Source of the DNA: Siphonodentalium dalli
Lineage: Eukaryota; Mollusca; Scaphopoda; Gadilida; Siphonodentaliidae
Direction of reading: 5' to 3'
Assembly: GCA_032622095.1 (NCBI GenBank)
Contig: CP136069.1
Span: 64,154,819 to 64,218,818, forward strand
Length of the DNA stretch: 64,000 nucleotides
Shown: positions 23,825-34,700 of the stretch, piece after piece
Numbering within the stretch: the stretch's first letter is position 1
Layout of the letters: each line of letters begins with the position of its first letter
Made by a program: the position numbers and the translations under genes
Notes under the pieces: generated by a model
Told to the model about the DNA's origin: nothing
Databases searched by the model: none
What the model saw: the letters and a program-made list of their open reading frames with translations, nothing else

Positions 23825-23927
23825 CCCTTCATTTTTTGTAGCTTTATTTGAAACGAAATAAAAAAATATGAGTGACATACTTACAGATGTTGGCCTGTGA
23901 TGATCTGGCCCTTTATATAGCTGTTGA

Positions 23928-24422
23928 TCCCTCGGGGATGGCGGACCCACCCGGGGATCCCTGCCGCTGACACAGAGGCTAGATGAGACAGGGGGCACTG
24001 ATGACATCCCAGACGCCCCTGCCGCTGACTTCGTGGTCCAGATGGAGACTCCACCACAGACGGCAGATGACAGCCACACCGTCCCGAAGACTCAGATGTA
24101 TCTTGGCCCGGATTCTTCACCCACTGTGACCAGCCGGGAGGCAGAACCACCAGATATAGATCAGCTAATCCAAGAGCTAAAAGACCGGATCCTTGATGAA
24201 CATATCCGAGGAAAGACACACCATTTCATCAAGGCAGAACAAGAGCTCATTTACAACAGAGTTTTCTACACACTCGGAAGACGACGCCTCTGATCCGTTG
24301 ATCCTCTGACAGTTGAAATCAGAATCCATGACTCTGACACCAGCACACTTCCCTCGGATGCCTCTTCGTCAGCACCACCACCGACGAAGAGGCACAAGAA
24401 GAAAAAGACAAAGAAAAGATGA
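23928..24422 (+). pseudogene. Virus-like module, copy 2: acidic ORF and polylysine terminal exon
   Basis: One frame runs from 23928 to TGA at 24291, then stays open to the final TGA at 24420-24422. First part: Pro/Asp/Thr-rich (GGTDDIPDAPAADF, TVTSREAEPPDIDQLIQEL), then a charged helix ending YTLGRRRL. After the in-frame TGA: DSDTSTLPSDASSSAPPPTK then RHKKKKTKKR. A CCTCTGACAG acceptor-like site lies right after the TGA, so the last part could be a separate exon. ATTAAA (24452-24457) and a GC-rich hairpin follow, as in copy 1. The two copies align in layout and in the flanking 'CCCGGGG-TAGCCCC' block, but the proteins are only weakly alike. Function unknown; possibly an endogenised small DNA virus. 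Confidence 0.5.
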
Positions 24423-24451
24423 AGAAACCAATTTTTTTTTCTTGTTTGATA

Positions 24452-24457
24452 ATTAAA
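24452..24457 (+). terminator. Poly(A) signal ATTAAA of virus-like copy 2
   Basis: ATTAAA lies 30 bp after the stop of the polylysine ORF and before the GC-rich hairpin, the same relative position as AATAAA in copy 1. Confidence 0.4.
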
Positions 24458-24465
24458 AGCTAAAA

Positions 24466-24528
24466 ATGAGGGGTTAGGGAAAGGGCCTCTCGGCCCTTTC
24501 GAACATCCCGGGGTTAGCCCCCCAAACT
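24466..24528. repeat. GC-rich hairpin arm, copy 2
   Basis: GGGAAAGGGCC-TCTC-GGCCCTTTC forms a tight hairpin, followed by ATCCCGGGGTTAGCCCC, which matches the ATCCCGGGGCTAGCCCC of copy 1. Only one arm is present; the second arm was probably lost or replaced by the TTAA element that starts at 24544. Confidence 0.6.
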
Positions 24529-24543
24529 ATTTGATATTTAAAG

Positions 24544-25217
24544 TTAAAGGTACTTGATCCGATTCGATGGTCCCCATATAATCAGATTCCAACAACATAA
24601 TCTAGAAATGCCGCTTCAGTTATCAGAATCGATTAATTACCCAAAAATAATGCTAACCACTGTCAACTATAGCATAAAATTGCCTGAAACGTGTTATTTA
24701 TCACATGTTGTTCAACGAATTTGCCCTTATTAAAGGTACTCAATCCGATAAAACTCCTCTCAATTACTATTTCAATGGCTTCGGGGGTCAAAAATATTTG
24801 ATTCGAGTCGAGGAAGTCACCCATCAAAGATCAGATTTGTTAGATATCGATTTTAGAAATCTATTATTTTTCATTATCGGGAATACTTTCTGGCCCAGAA
24901 CTCAGTCAAAATTGCGTTATTATTACCACTTGATTTTAGAGTTATCCATCCTTGTCTGTTTGAATAGATTTTGGTGTACACATCCCGAGCAGATTACGAC
25001 AGTTGAAGGCAATTATTAGTACTCATCTCGAGTAAATAACAAATTTCAAAAATCAATATCTAATAACTCTGAGCTTTGTTTGATGGGTTCCTCGACTCGA
25101 ATCAAATATTTGTTACCCCCAAAGCCAAAGAAATAGTAACATAGGACCCTCTGATCGGATTGTTGTTGTTGGAATCTGTTGAGATGGGGACCCTCTGTTC
25201 GGATTGAGTACCTTTAA
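24544..25217. mobile_element. TTAA-flanked foldback element, 0.67 kb
   Basis: TTAAAGGTACTTGATCCGA at the left and its inverse (TCGGATTGAGTACCTTTAA) at the right, with TTAA edges. A second inverted pair lies inside (24730-24815 with 25083-25158, including TCAAATATTTGATTCGAGTC-like sequence), so most of the element folds on itself. The 104-codon ORF inside (24705-25019) has no recognisable domain. Confidence 0.7.
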
Positions 25218-25858
25218 TTATCAACAGAAAGCCTCTTGATTTTAGAGTTATCCATCTTCATCCGCAATTTGGACCGAGACCCTCGGCTTTTTACTGGACA
25301 AATAGACAGACCGACATATCCTAATCTTATATATATATAGATAATTGGAATAATTTGACACTGATAAGCGGCCCATTCGTGCCTGATCACATTTGTCCCA
25401 TGGAAAGTAAGTTACACGTAAATCACAGTAAATGGGAGGTGATTAGTTTAACTGATTCGTAGCGGATTATGAATTAAATTTTGCAATTGAATTGAATTTA
25501 TTATCTCGTCTTATATATTTGAAGAACTTAACAGAGGGCCATCTAGAGGGCTCCAATGGGGTCTAGTCGTCCATGTCAGAATAGGGGTCATGGTAACGAC
25601 ACACAAATGAATTTTTTTGTGTCGATTTTCACCAAACTAAATATATATTCATCATAAAAACAAATTGCACTGTCTCTCATCATAAAAAAATTGTACTGTC
25701 TCAAAATTACACTTAATTCTATATTCATCTCCAGTATATCTAATCGCGTGTTTTAAAAATACCGAAGTGGCCTGAAGTGGCGGTGAATTGGTCACTCTCA
25801 CCGGTTGTTTGTGATAAATTGACCCAGGTTGGAGATAATTGTGATACAGTTACCCAGG

Positions 25859-26140
25859 TTAACCCTTTACCCAACAGAACGGCCCTGTGCCAATGTATTC
25901 TCTTATATATGCGAGTCGACCATAGGTCGCCTCGCATATCGAGTCGACCATATAGGTCGCCTCGCATATATAAGAGAATGCATTGGCACAGGACATAACT
26001 GTAACCATCACAATGTAGTCAATGAACCGGTTCCAATGATATCCATATTTGTATGGTGTTATTGGGACAGACCGAAGATATTTTAGGCTGTTGAAGCTTT
26101 ATTTGGGCGTTTTTGGCCGTTTTGTTGGGTAAAGGGTTAA
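25859..26140. mobile_element. TTAA MITE, CCCTTTACCCAAC subfamily, duplicated loop
   Basis: TTAA 25859-25862 and 26137-26140 with CCCTTTACCCAACAGAACGG inverted at the right (TTGTTGGGTAAAGGG). The hairpin core at 25892-25986 has its loop segment (GCGAGTCGACCATAGGTCGC) present twice in tandem. The right third contains GTTGAAGCTTTATTTGGGCG, shared with 32003-32465 and 52516-52915. Confidence 0.8.
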
Positions 26141-26788
26141 GCAAATCTCACAATGTGAACGCGATTATAAAAAAGACTGAGGGAAATACCGTACTACTGT
26201 TCAGTTTTGGCAAGTAGGCCTTATAATCTTAAAAAGTATTACTTACTGGTGGTCAAGCAGTTTGATCGCAAAATATGAATATATTGTTGTTAAACGTGAA
26301 ATTTTATTAACCGGGTAACTGCATCACAATTCTCCCCAACCAGGGTAACTTTATCACAATTTCAGGAACTTGGATATAGCATTATTACAGAAAATCGATG
26401 AGAGTGACCTGAATGCATGGCGCCGCCGATGTCGGGGATGGGGCATACACAAACAAAATCCCACCCATTGTGAAGACACTATATATATACTGTATGACAA
26501 CCACTGGTGTGAATGTTATTGTTGTTCACATCCACCATTAATTTTGTCCACATAGTTCCCTGCACGGTTTATGATTTAGTAGAAGTAATGAATGTTTATT
26601 TAGTTTGCCGCGCTGATGATCAAATGTCTCTTATGCTGTGTCGTCATCGAAGCGATAAATTTATTGACATACCAAATGAATTCCACTATTCAAGTTGTCC
26701 GTCGGGACTTTAATTCTGATCGACCCGTTCAGTAAAAACTGCCGCCAACGCATTTTCAACCCCGTAAATGGTATTCGCATATTGCAAG

Positions 26789-27233
26789 CGCAAGTCTGCA
26801 AATAGTGTGTCTTTCATTTGCAGAATGAGGTCCACAGAAGGTGAACTTATTGATGCTATCCCGCACGGCGGCATAGCGTCACCAAATTCACTATCTGGGG
26901 ACTTCATTCTGCTGAGGCCTCAATTTCTTTGGGAGACCTGAGATCAGATTGAAGTTTCCCAGTTGAAGTTAACCCATTATAGTACTTCGATTATAATGCA
27001 TTTTATCTTCTGCAAATTAGGGGATATAGAAACTTCCCAGAAGGGAAAAAGTAACTAAAATAATGTTAATTTGGGACCATATATAGATACTTCTATGAAG
27101 ATGAGACTTAAGCAGAATGAGGTCCACAGAGGGTGATTTTGGTGATGCTAGCCCGCGGTGCGGGATAGCATAACTAAATTCACCCTATGGGGACCTCATT
27201 CTGCAAATGACAGACACAGTATTTGCAGGCTTG
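26789..27233. mobile_element. hAT-like MITE, long form
   Basis: Left CAAGTCTGCAAATAGTGTG, right GTATTTGCAGGCTTG, flanked by ATTGCAAG / ATTGCATG (possible 8-bp duplication). Two hairpins around the common spacer, inverted relative to 7945-8370. Confidence 0.75.
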
Positions 27234-27321
27234 ATTGCATGGATATATACATCGCGATGTTGTGTTGGTATTGCTTTGCATGGGTTATATAGGGACATGG
27301 CTAGAGGGTTTATGGTTGGCG

Positions 27322-27325
<4 letters not shown>

Positions 27326-27353
<28 letters not shown>
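27326..27353 (+). repeat. Poly-G tract, 28 bases
   Basis: The longest homopolymer in the window. It could form G-quadruplex-like structure, and its true length is uncertain with most sequencing methods. ORFs through it (Gly or Pro runs) are artefacts. Confidence 0.9.
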
Positions 27354-27508
27354 TGGTGTCCATTTTAAAATTTCCAACTGCACCCCCTCCTTGAACCAAA
27401 TCCGAGGAATTCCATTTTCCATTAGTCTGACTGGTCCCTCAAAGTTTCCAACTTTGTTGGACATCTCAAACCTAACACACCGACTGCCATTCCAATCAGA
27501 AACAATAC

Positions 27509-27734
27509 GTCTAGTCACTGAGTCGCGGCCACATTGGATCCATCCAGCCCCGTTCTGTATTTTTTTTATTGCTACAGGTCGGTTCTGGAGTAGTAGCATA
27601 TTCCATATATGGAATTCGTGAAAATTCAAAAGCTCCATATATGGAATGATACTCCAGAACTTAGACCTGTATCAATAAACAAAAGGAACGGGGATGGCTG
27701 GATCCAATATGGCCGCGACTTAGTGACAAGGTCT
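27509..27734. repeat. Palindromic element, ~102-bp arms
   Basis: GAGTCGCGGCCACATTGGAT and ATCCAATATGGCCGCGACTT, GGTTCTGGAGTAGTAGCATA and ATGATACTCCAGAACTTAGA, and a central pair CCATATATGG. No target duplication recognised. Confidence 0.75.
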
Positions 27735-27899
27735 ATAACAGAAAGTATAGAGAAATACTCACCAAACCTATACATTATCATCTCCATGATACGAGAAGTC
27801 TAATGAGTGGTCTAAAGATGCAAACAGTGGCGCCGTTCTCGCCAGAGGTGCACGGAAGGGGAGAGTGGGCATCGCAATTGAAAAAAATATAAAATATTT

Positions 27900-29700
27900 T
27901 TAGTGCAGATTTCCACCATATAGTTACGAATCCTTTTTGTTTGGTCACAAATCTGGTAAGAATTTGTTTAGTCGTCGATTTGCACCAAACTTATACATAA
28001 TCATCTCCATGATGTGGGGAGTCTAATGGTGTGTTTAAAATGTTAAAATGAAGCCGTTCGAGACATGGGTGCATGGAGGGGGAGAGAGGAACCAAAGTTG
28101 ATACAAATTCTTCTCTGTGATATGAGGAATCTAAATACACAGAATGTGTTCGTTTGGGTGAGAGATGCGGTGAGCGGAACTAAATTTCGATATGTCATTT
28201 GAACTGTGAATGTAATTAAACATTTATATTAATCTTCGCAAATGAATGTAAACACTCTTATTTATAGGTCGGTATTCTTTATACATATTTTAATATTGAA
28301 TTTCACATATCCTCATCTTCATGTTCATATATAGAATCTGAAGAATTAAAATAAGACAGTGTTTATATGTGCATGATAAAGTGGAGTAATAAAATTATGG
28401 ACACAATTAATGGGAATATAATAATTACATGGACAAGGTACTTTAGAATTTTAACTAAAATTTTGAAAATCGCCTGACATTCTCACGGCTACAAATCAAA
28501 ATCCTTAAAAGAAGTGGCAAAATGCATAAATTTACAGCAATGGCTAGACACTTCACAATCGTATATGACAGTATTGCACACTCTGGGGCAGGGGATGGAA
28601 AATATAGTCTCCCAATTTGCCTCTGTTTTTGTGTCTATTTTAATTAGTGAAACAAAGTTGGACAATAATTTAAATTTAATGAACAAAGCAATCATTTTGC
28701 ATTGGCTGGTGTTGGTGTCATGTGCTGATATTCGAAATAGTATTTATCTGCCTGAATCAGTGTAAAGATGCACGGTCATGCATGGTGCATTGCCAAGTGA
28801 TATGTAACTAGTAAGAGATAAGGAAATATGTAATTGCTTTTTTAATGATATAATATGGGTTCCATGTAATATATCAGGATATTTCAAGGAGTAATGTGGG
28901 GAGGAATGAGTAACAGGCCTCTTGTGTTGAGCATGATGCGGAACACACCATCTGAGCCCCGCAGTGGCGAGTTGGGGGTGAGCACTAGAGGTGGTGACTT
29001 CCTCTTGTCAGTGGGGATTTTAAAGGATGCCAAAGATGCAATTTCATTCAATCCAAAGTCTACTATAGCAGAGATAATGATCACTTATTGGATGGGCAAT
29101 TACACTAGTTACTATGACAAGTAAACTTATCTTATGTTATCAGAGTTAGACTGCAGTTTCTCACACCCCTAACTAAGTATTTATTAGTCCCAAGCCATAA
29201 ATTGTATGGGGCCCAGGTACGATTTCGGCCTGGCTTACTTTTGTCCAGATTGCCAATTCCATGGATGCCTCACTCTCATAGTATGGTATAGCATAGTATA
29301 ATCTGTTTCAAATTCCCAAAAGTGCCTGGCTGCCATTGTAAAGTCGGTTTCAAATTTCCAATAGTGCTTGGCTGCCAGAGTAAAGTCTGCTTCAAATTTT
29401 CAATACTTGGCTGTCAGATGCTATCTGCATTGAGCACTACCTCAATCATCTGAACAAAGCCTTCAATGAAGGAGGTTGGAAATTCAAGTAGTATTCCAAG
29501 AGTATTTTAGGCCTGATTAAATTCAGGGGGGGGTATTGTGTTAGTGTCAGGGACAGAACATGAGCAGTGACAGCAAAAATTCTGAATATTTTGTTGCCGA
29601 TTTTCACCAAACATATAAATATTCATCTCAAGGATATTATATGGCACCTATCGAGTCAGGAGCGGATGGAAGGGTAGTTAATTTAATTAACAAAAACTAT
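27900..29700. other. No gene recognised
   Basis: AT-rich sequence with small degraded repeats only (for example the paired 'CCATCTCCATGAT' segments near 27776 and 28007, and TTTCAAATTTCCAATAGTGC units near 29310-29400). ORFs 28514-28765 and 28894-29124 overlap on opposite strands and show no domain. Confidence 0.5.
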
Positions 29701-29839
29701 TTTTAGCACCAATTTCCACAAAATTCATACATATTCTTCTCCATGACGATGAGGCTATTTAAAAAATTGTCGACACTGAATACCACCGGTGATATCGAAG
29801 TGAATCTTGAATATTCACAGGTCCCTAAGTTGAGGCCTA

Positions 29840-29958
29840 AACAGAATGAGGCTCCCAGAGGGTGAATTGGTGATGCTAGCCTGCTGTGTGAGATACTGTT
29901 ACTAAATTCACCCTCTGGAGACCTCACTCTGCAAATGACAGACACACTATTTCAAGGC
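29840..29958. repeat. hAT-like MITE, single hairpin
   Basis: One hairpin (AGAATGAGGCTCCCAGAGGG to CACCCTCTGGAGACCTCACT) with the right end ACACACTATTTCAAGGCAAG; left end missing. Confidence 0.65.
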
Positions 29959-30246
29959 AAGGGTCTCCCACTATGCTATATAGCTTCCTATCCAAATGTT
30001 TCAACTCACAAACAGATTTGATTGATTGTTTTTTATTTTTGTAACAACCCACATAAATATAGATATACAGTATAAACAGTACACTTGTAACAATGGTATA
30101 TAGTTAAGATTCACAACAATTATGATAAATGTAAACTATAGTGTATATTTGATGAATTGAAGGATCAGTGTATACTTTAAAAGCATGGACATAAAAAGGC
30201 AGATAGTGCTGAAATCAATAACATTTCATACGATGATTAATCTCCT

Positions 30247-30484
30247 TTAACCAGGAAATTTGGTGAAAACCATGTGTCAATGCATTTTCTTATATATCCC
30301 AATCTCCCATAGGTAGCCTCGCATATATAAGAGAATAAATTGGCCTAACATTATTTACCTTGACCTTGTAAGAAAGCGCATTCTCTTGTATATGCGAGTC
30401 TCACTATGGGAGACTCAAATATATAAGATAATGCACATGATCTTTAATGCTGCACCAGCACAGCGCCCGTCATGAAAGGATTAA
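30247..30484. mobile_element. TTAA MITE, CATGACTGG subfamily, left end eroded
   Basis: The right end CGCCCGTCATGAAAGGATTAA is intact; the left end is shortened to TTTAACCAGGAAATTTGG. Two cores (30277-30343 and 30377-30436). Confidence 0.6.
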
Positions 30485-31006
30485 ATAAAAAAATTACCTA
30501 TAGTTGTCTATAGATTTCCAATTTATAAATGCAAATCAGTGGCATTAAAGATGGTCAATCTTTCCAGGAAAGTTTTATATAGCTTCCGTCGGATAAAATA
30601 ATACATATGAATCGAGGACACCTGTCCAGAATATTTTCTATCAATTAATATAAATTTTATCTAGAGTTTCTTATCACACATGAAGGACAGTTTTAGGGGC
30701 TATTTTAGAAAAAAAAAACCATACGAAAACTTTCAAGATGGACAACTCTATCTTTTTAGCAGCCTACACAGCAAATTGTATTTCTAACTATATATTTACG
30801 ACAATCTTATGATCAAAATAGACCACTTTATTAACCCTTTATAAACAAATAGTATACCCAGTATTCAGATTTATCTGGATTTTATTCACCAAGAAGCTAT
30901 TTGTAGTATCGATATCAAGATTTATAAAAAAATATGTTGTTGTAATTGTGGCCAGAAGAGATTGACCGACTTTAAACATTTGCTTTTCAAGCTATAGGAA
31001 ACCTGA

Positions 31007-31260
31007 CAAGCGTTGAATTAGTGTGCCTGTCATTTGCAGAATGAGGTCCCCAGAGGGTGAATTTAGTGATGCTACCCCACATAGCGGGCTAGAATCACCA
31101 AATTCACCCTCTGGGGACCTTATTCTGCTTACACCTCAGCAGAATGAGGTTCCCAGAGGGTGAATTTGTTGATGCTAGCCCGCTATGCGGGGTAGCATCA
31201 CTAAATTCACCCTCTGGGAACCTCATTCTGCAAATGACAGACACACTATTTCAAGGCTTG
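31007..31260. mobile_element. hAT-like 254-bp double-hairpin MITE
   Basis: Starts CAAGCGTTGAATTAGTGTG and ends CACACTATTTCAAGGCTTG, flanked by AAACCTGA / AAACCAGA (8 bp, one change). Two hairpins in series, each with AGAATGAGGT...ACCTCATTCT stems and the second the reverse complement of the first. Confidence 0.85.
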
Positions 31261-31317
31261 AAACCAGAAGGAAACTGATTTTTGTGCCAGTGGAAAAATT
31301 GGTCCCTCAACGTCAAT

Positions 31318-31589
31318 TTAACCCTTCCATGACTGGACCTTCCTGAAATTTTACAAAAATGCCGAAAACCCTGTGCCATTGAATTCTCTTATATATGCGA
31401 GTCCCCCATAGCGAGCCTCGCACATAAAACAGAATACATTGTCCTAACAATATTAACCATGACCTTGTAAGCCAGTGCATTCTCTTATATACATGGAGCT
31501 CCCTATGGGAAACTCGCATATATAAGAGAATGCACCAGCACAGGCACTTTAATGCTGCATCAGCGTGGCTCCCGTCAATAAAGGGTTAA
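31318..31589. mobile_element. TTAA MITE, CATGACTGG subfamily, two cores
   Basis: TTAA 31318-31321 and 31586-31589; ends CCCTTCCATGACTGGA-like and, at the right, CCCGTCAATAAAGGG. Two hairpin cores with CTCCC/GGGAG-type loops, the first mutated. Lies just downstream of the NDH-2 stop codon. Confidence 0.7.
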
Positions 31590-31630
31590 CCCGGGGAAGT
31601 CTGTTTGATCACAGATATCAATACACTATT

Positions 31631-31758
31631 TCAGAATCTTGATATATCTCTGCCGAAGATGAATGTTTTTAACCAGTCCATTGGCACCTGCATGCGTAAC
31701 CTCCAACTTCCGAGGCGAGTTAGGTAAGCTGATCGCCATAGAAACCATGAAGGAGTTC
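31631..31758 (-). CDS. NDH2: NDH-2 last coding exon (membrane-anchoring C-terminus)
   Basis: The acceptor CTTTTCAG precedes 31758, and the stop TGA is at 31633-31631. The exon encodes residues 405-446, [20 protein letters not shown] then the [11 protein letters not shown] tail, the canonical C-terminal membrane-binding segment of NDH-2. No poly(A) signal lies close downstream; the nearest AATAAA on this strand that I noticed are near 30881-30886 and 30826-30831, beyond two MITEs, so the 3' end is uncertain. Confidence 0.92.
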
Positions 31759-34700
31759 CTGAAAAGGTGATATTAGAATCATTATGATGTAAACAGGGAG
31801 AGCAAATCCGTTCACATGAGGTTGTATATTTTTTATTCAAGTGATTTTTGAGGGATTAACCAAAGATGAGTAAATGATATATTAGTGTAGTATTCACCAC
31901 TCTCTGTTTTCTGGGTATTCAATTAGTCAGGGAGGGATAGAGAGTGTTTGACATAAAATGTTTTAACAGGCTGCCACTACGAGCTAACTCACCGTAAACG
32001 GTTTAACCCTTTACCCAACAGAACGGCCCTGTGCCAATGCATTCTCTTATATATGCGAGTCGACCATAGGTCGCCTCGCATATATAAGAGAATGCATTGG
32101 CTTAACACATATCAAAATGATAAAATTGTCAAAGAATGTAGAAAAATATTATAAAAATTGTTAAAAAATGTAAGAAAAAATTATAAAATTGTTAAAGAAT
32201 GTAAGAAAAAATGGTAAAAAGCGTTAAAAAAAGAATTTTTTAGGCCAATGCATTCTCTTATATATGCGAGGCGACCTATAGTCGACTCGCATATATAAGA
32301 GAATGCATTGGCACAGGGCATAACTGTAACCATCACAATGTGGTCATTGAACCGGTTCCAATGATATCCATATTTGTATGGTGTTATTGAGACAGACCGA
32401 AGATATTTTAGGCTGTTGAAGCTTTATTTGGGCGTTTTTGGCCGTTTTGTTGGTTAAAGGGTTAATGGAGACTGCTACTATGAGTGCTACTACGAGTTAA
32501 CTCGTAGTGGTGTCTATGCCACATAAATTAAATATCAACAGAAACCACAAGCAATGTAGGATTACGCACCAATACATTCCCAACGATCCTATTGATCGAT
32601 TGTATATGCATAATTAAAATGGTTTGTGATACAACACTTCCCGCATCGCAATCAAGGGGTGGGGTGCAGTTTGAAACCTTGCTAGGACACTCGAATTCAG
32701 CAGGACCTCTTTTATACGTGCCTGACATTTCCCAGACAGTATAGAGGGCTTTCGTTGCATAAAACAGTAATCAGTCAGCTCTAGATTTCTCATTGTCTCA
32801 TTTGAAGCTATAGGCCTATACTGATAATACACCCCATTGTTTGAGGAATATGTGCAAGGTCTGCCAAATAAACACTTACATGTATGTCTGAGGTTATTTA
32901 GAAATCAGCACTCTACTTGAGTACGCAAATTTCTCAATTCTAACTAATCTTATTATCAGCTGTGGTTCTGTGTTTATTACATATCTGGTATATACTTGAC
33001 TAGCTTTATAACTGGTTTAATTTTGACAGTGGAAGAATTCGGATATAGTGCCAGAGGCTGTTGAAAACTCGAGCTAGCCCTACCTACGCTGTAGCCCTGT
33101 ATGCACAAGCGAATATATGTGGTTTGTTTACCCATGCATGCAAGTTTCCCTGGCAATAAGTGTACAAGTGTGCATATATAAATTCATTTGTCATGTTTTA
33201 TACAATTTTAGTCAACCAAAATCGAGTTATATGATGCTGAAACATGTTACAAAGCTACTACGAGATAACGGAATTTACGAGCGGTCATCGCTCGAGCTAT
33301 CTCGTAAGTAAATAAATATTACGTTTTCGACATCTTACGCGATGTAGAGTGTACCAGTGATTATATATAAATTCATTTACCATGACTTATACACGATATG
33401 CTTGCAATGCTTGCACTTATAGCACTCTTCATCATATAAGTAGTAAAAAATGTAATTTTATTTACCTATACGAGATAACTCGTAGCTGGCACCAGCAATG
33501 AAACACTTGCAAATTCCATCCCAGTTGCCTTATGACATGTTTCAGAATCATATAACCCAATATTTGTCGAACCACCACACATACATAAGTAAAATATCAA
33601 CTACTCTCGGCAAAACAAGCAATCCCATGTTGGCATATGGGATGGAATTACCCCATTGGTTTTCGGCAGTGAACATGTCAACCGATGGCACCAGCTATAT
33701 ATTCTATATTTATTTAGTTGAATATACCTCACCTTGAACTTTGAGACCGGGAACATCAGTTAATGCCTGGTAATTTCCAATGTAAGCCAGCATGCCCATG
33801 CTCTTAAATGCAAATGGTCCCACATGTTCTTTGTTCCCGTCTTCATTCAGAAATTTTGCAATATATCTGCCCTCTCGCTCAGCAACCTTAAACGTGAAAT
33901 TTTCAACAAAAAAAACTAATTCAGATAACATTTCTTATAATTATTTGTAATCTCTTAACCCTTTCAGTGCCAAGTCCGATTTTTGTATCAACCCATATTT
34001 CCTTGATCATTTTTCAAATTTATTGATTATAATAATGTGATACATTGATGGAAAGAGCTCTTAGACTATTTCTCAGCTGTTCGAAGCATTGTATTATATA
34101 TATAACATGCATGCATCTCACATTAGCTGTATAAAACTCTGTTGTCATAACTGTTTTATTTAGGTATATATATTTATAAAATAAAAACAAATAGAAGCTC
34201 ATAAAATGGCAAAATCTTCATCATAAATAAAAAGATGAAAATTAATTAAAAAAAAAATTTTAACGACAGAACATGCCACTCATGAGCATATTTGGGCATA
34301 CCTCCCGCAAAATTCTTCTGGATGGCCATTTTCAAAATATAACAGTTCTGCTCCTAGGCCATAGCTGTTCCGTATTCCGGTAGAATATATATAGTTTTGG
34401 TTCCTCTTCCAAATGTAATATGGGCATTCAAAAATTAAGTGGGTCTTTTAACTATTATATCAAATCCAGTCGTAAGTCGGGATTTTTTTACCCTGTGCCA
34501 ATGCATTCTCTTATATATGCGAGTCAACCATAGGTCGCCTCGCATATATAAGAGAATGCATTGGCCTAACAATTTTTTATCATTTTTTTTAAATAAATGT
34601 ATCTGACAATTTTTAGGACACAAAATAAAAAACATCCATTACCCTGCAGGGAGCCCCACACATATATAGAAGCATATAGAAGAGTGTCGTCTGCTCATGT

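Noticed and set aside
26370-26713. Two plus-strand ORFs considered as exons of a host gene
   Set aside because: No recognisable domain and no good splice sites linking them.
27235-27638. Overlapping ORFs of 128 and 117 codons on both strands through the G run
   Set aside because: They exist because the 28-base homopolymer and the flanking palindrome lack stops; poly-Gly and poly-Pro runs, no domain.
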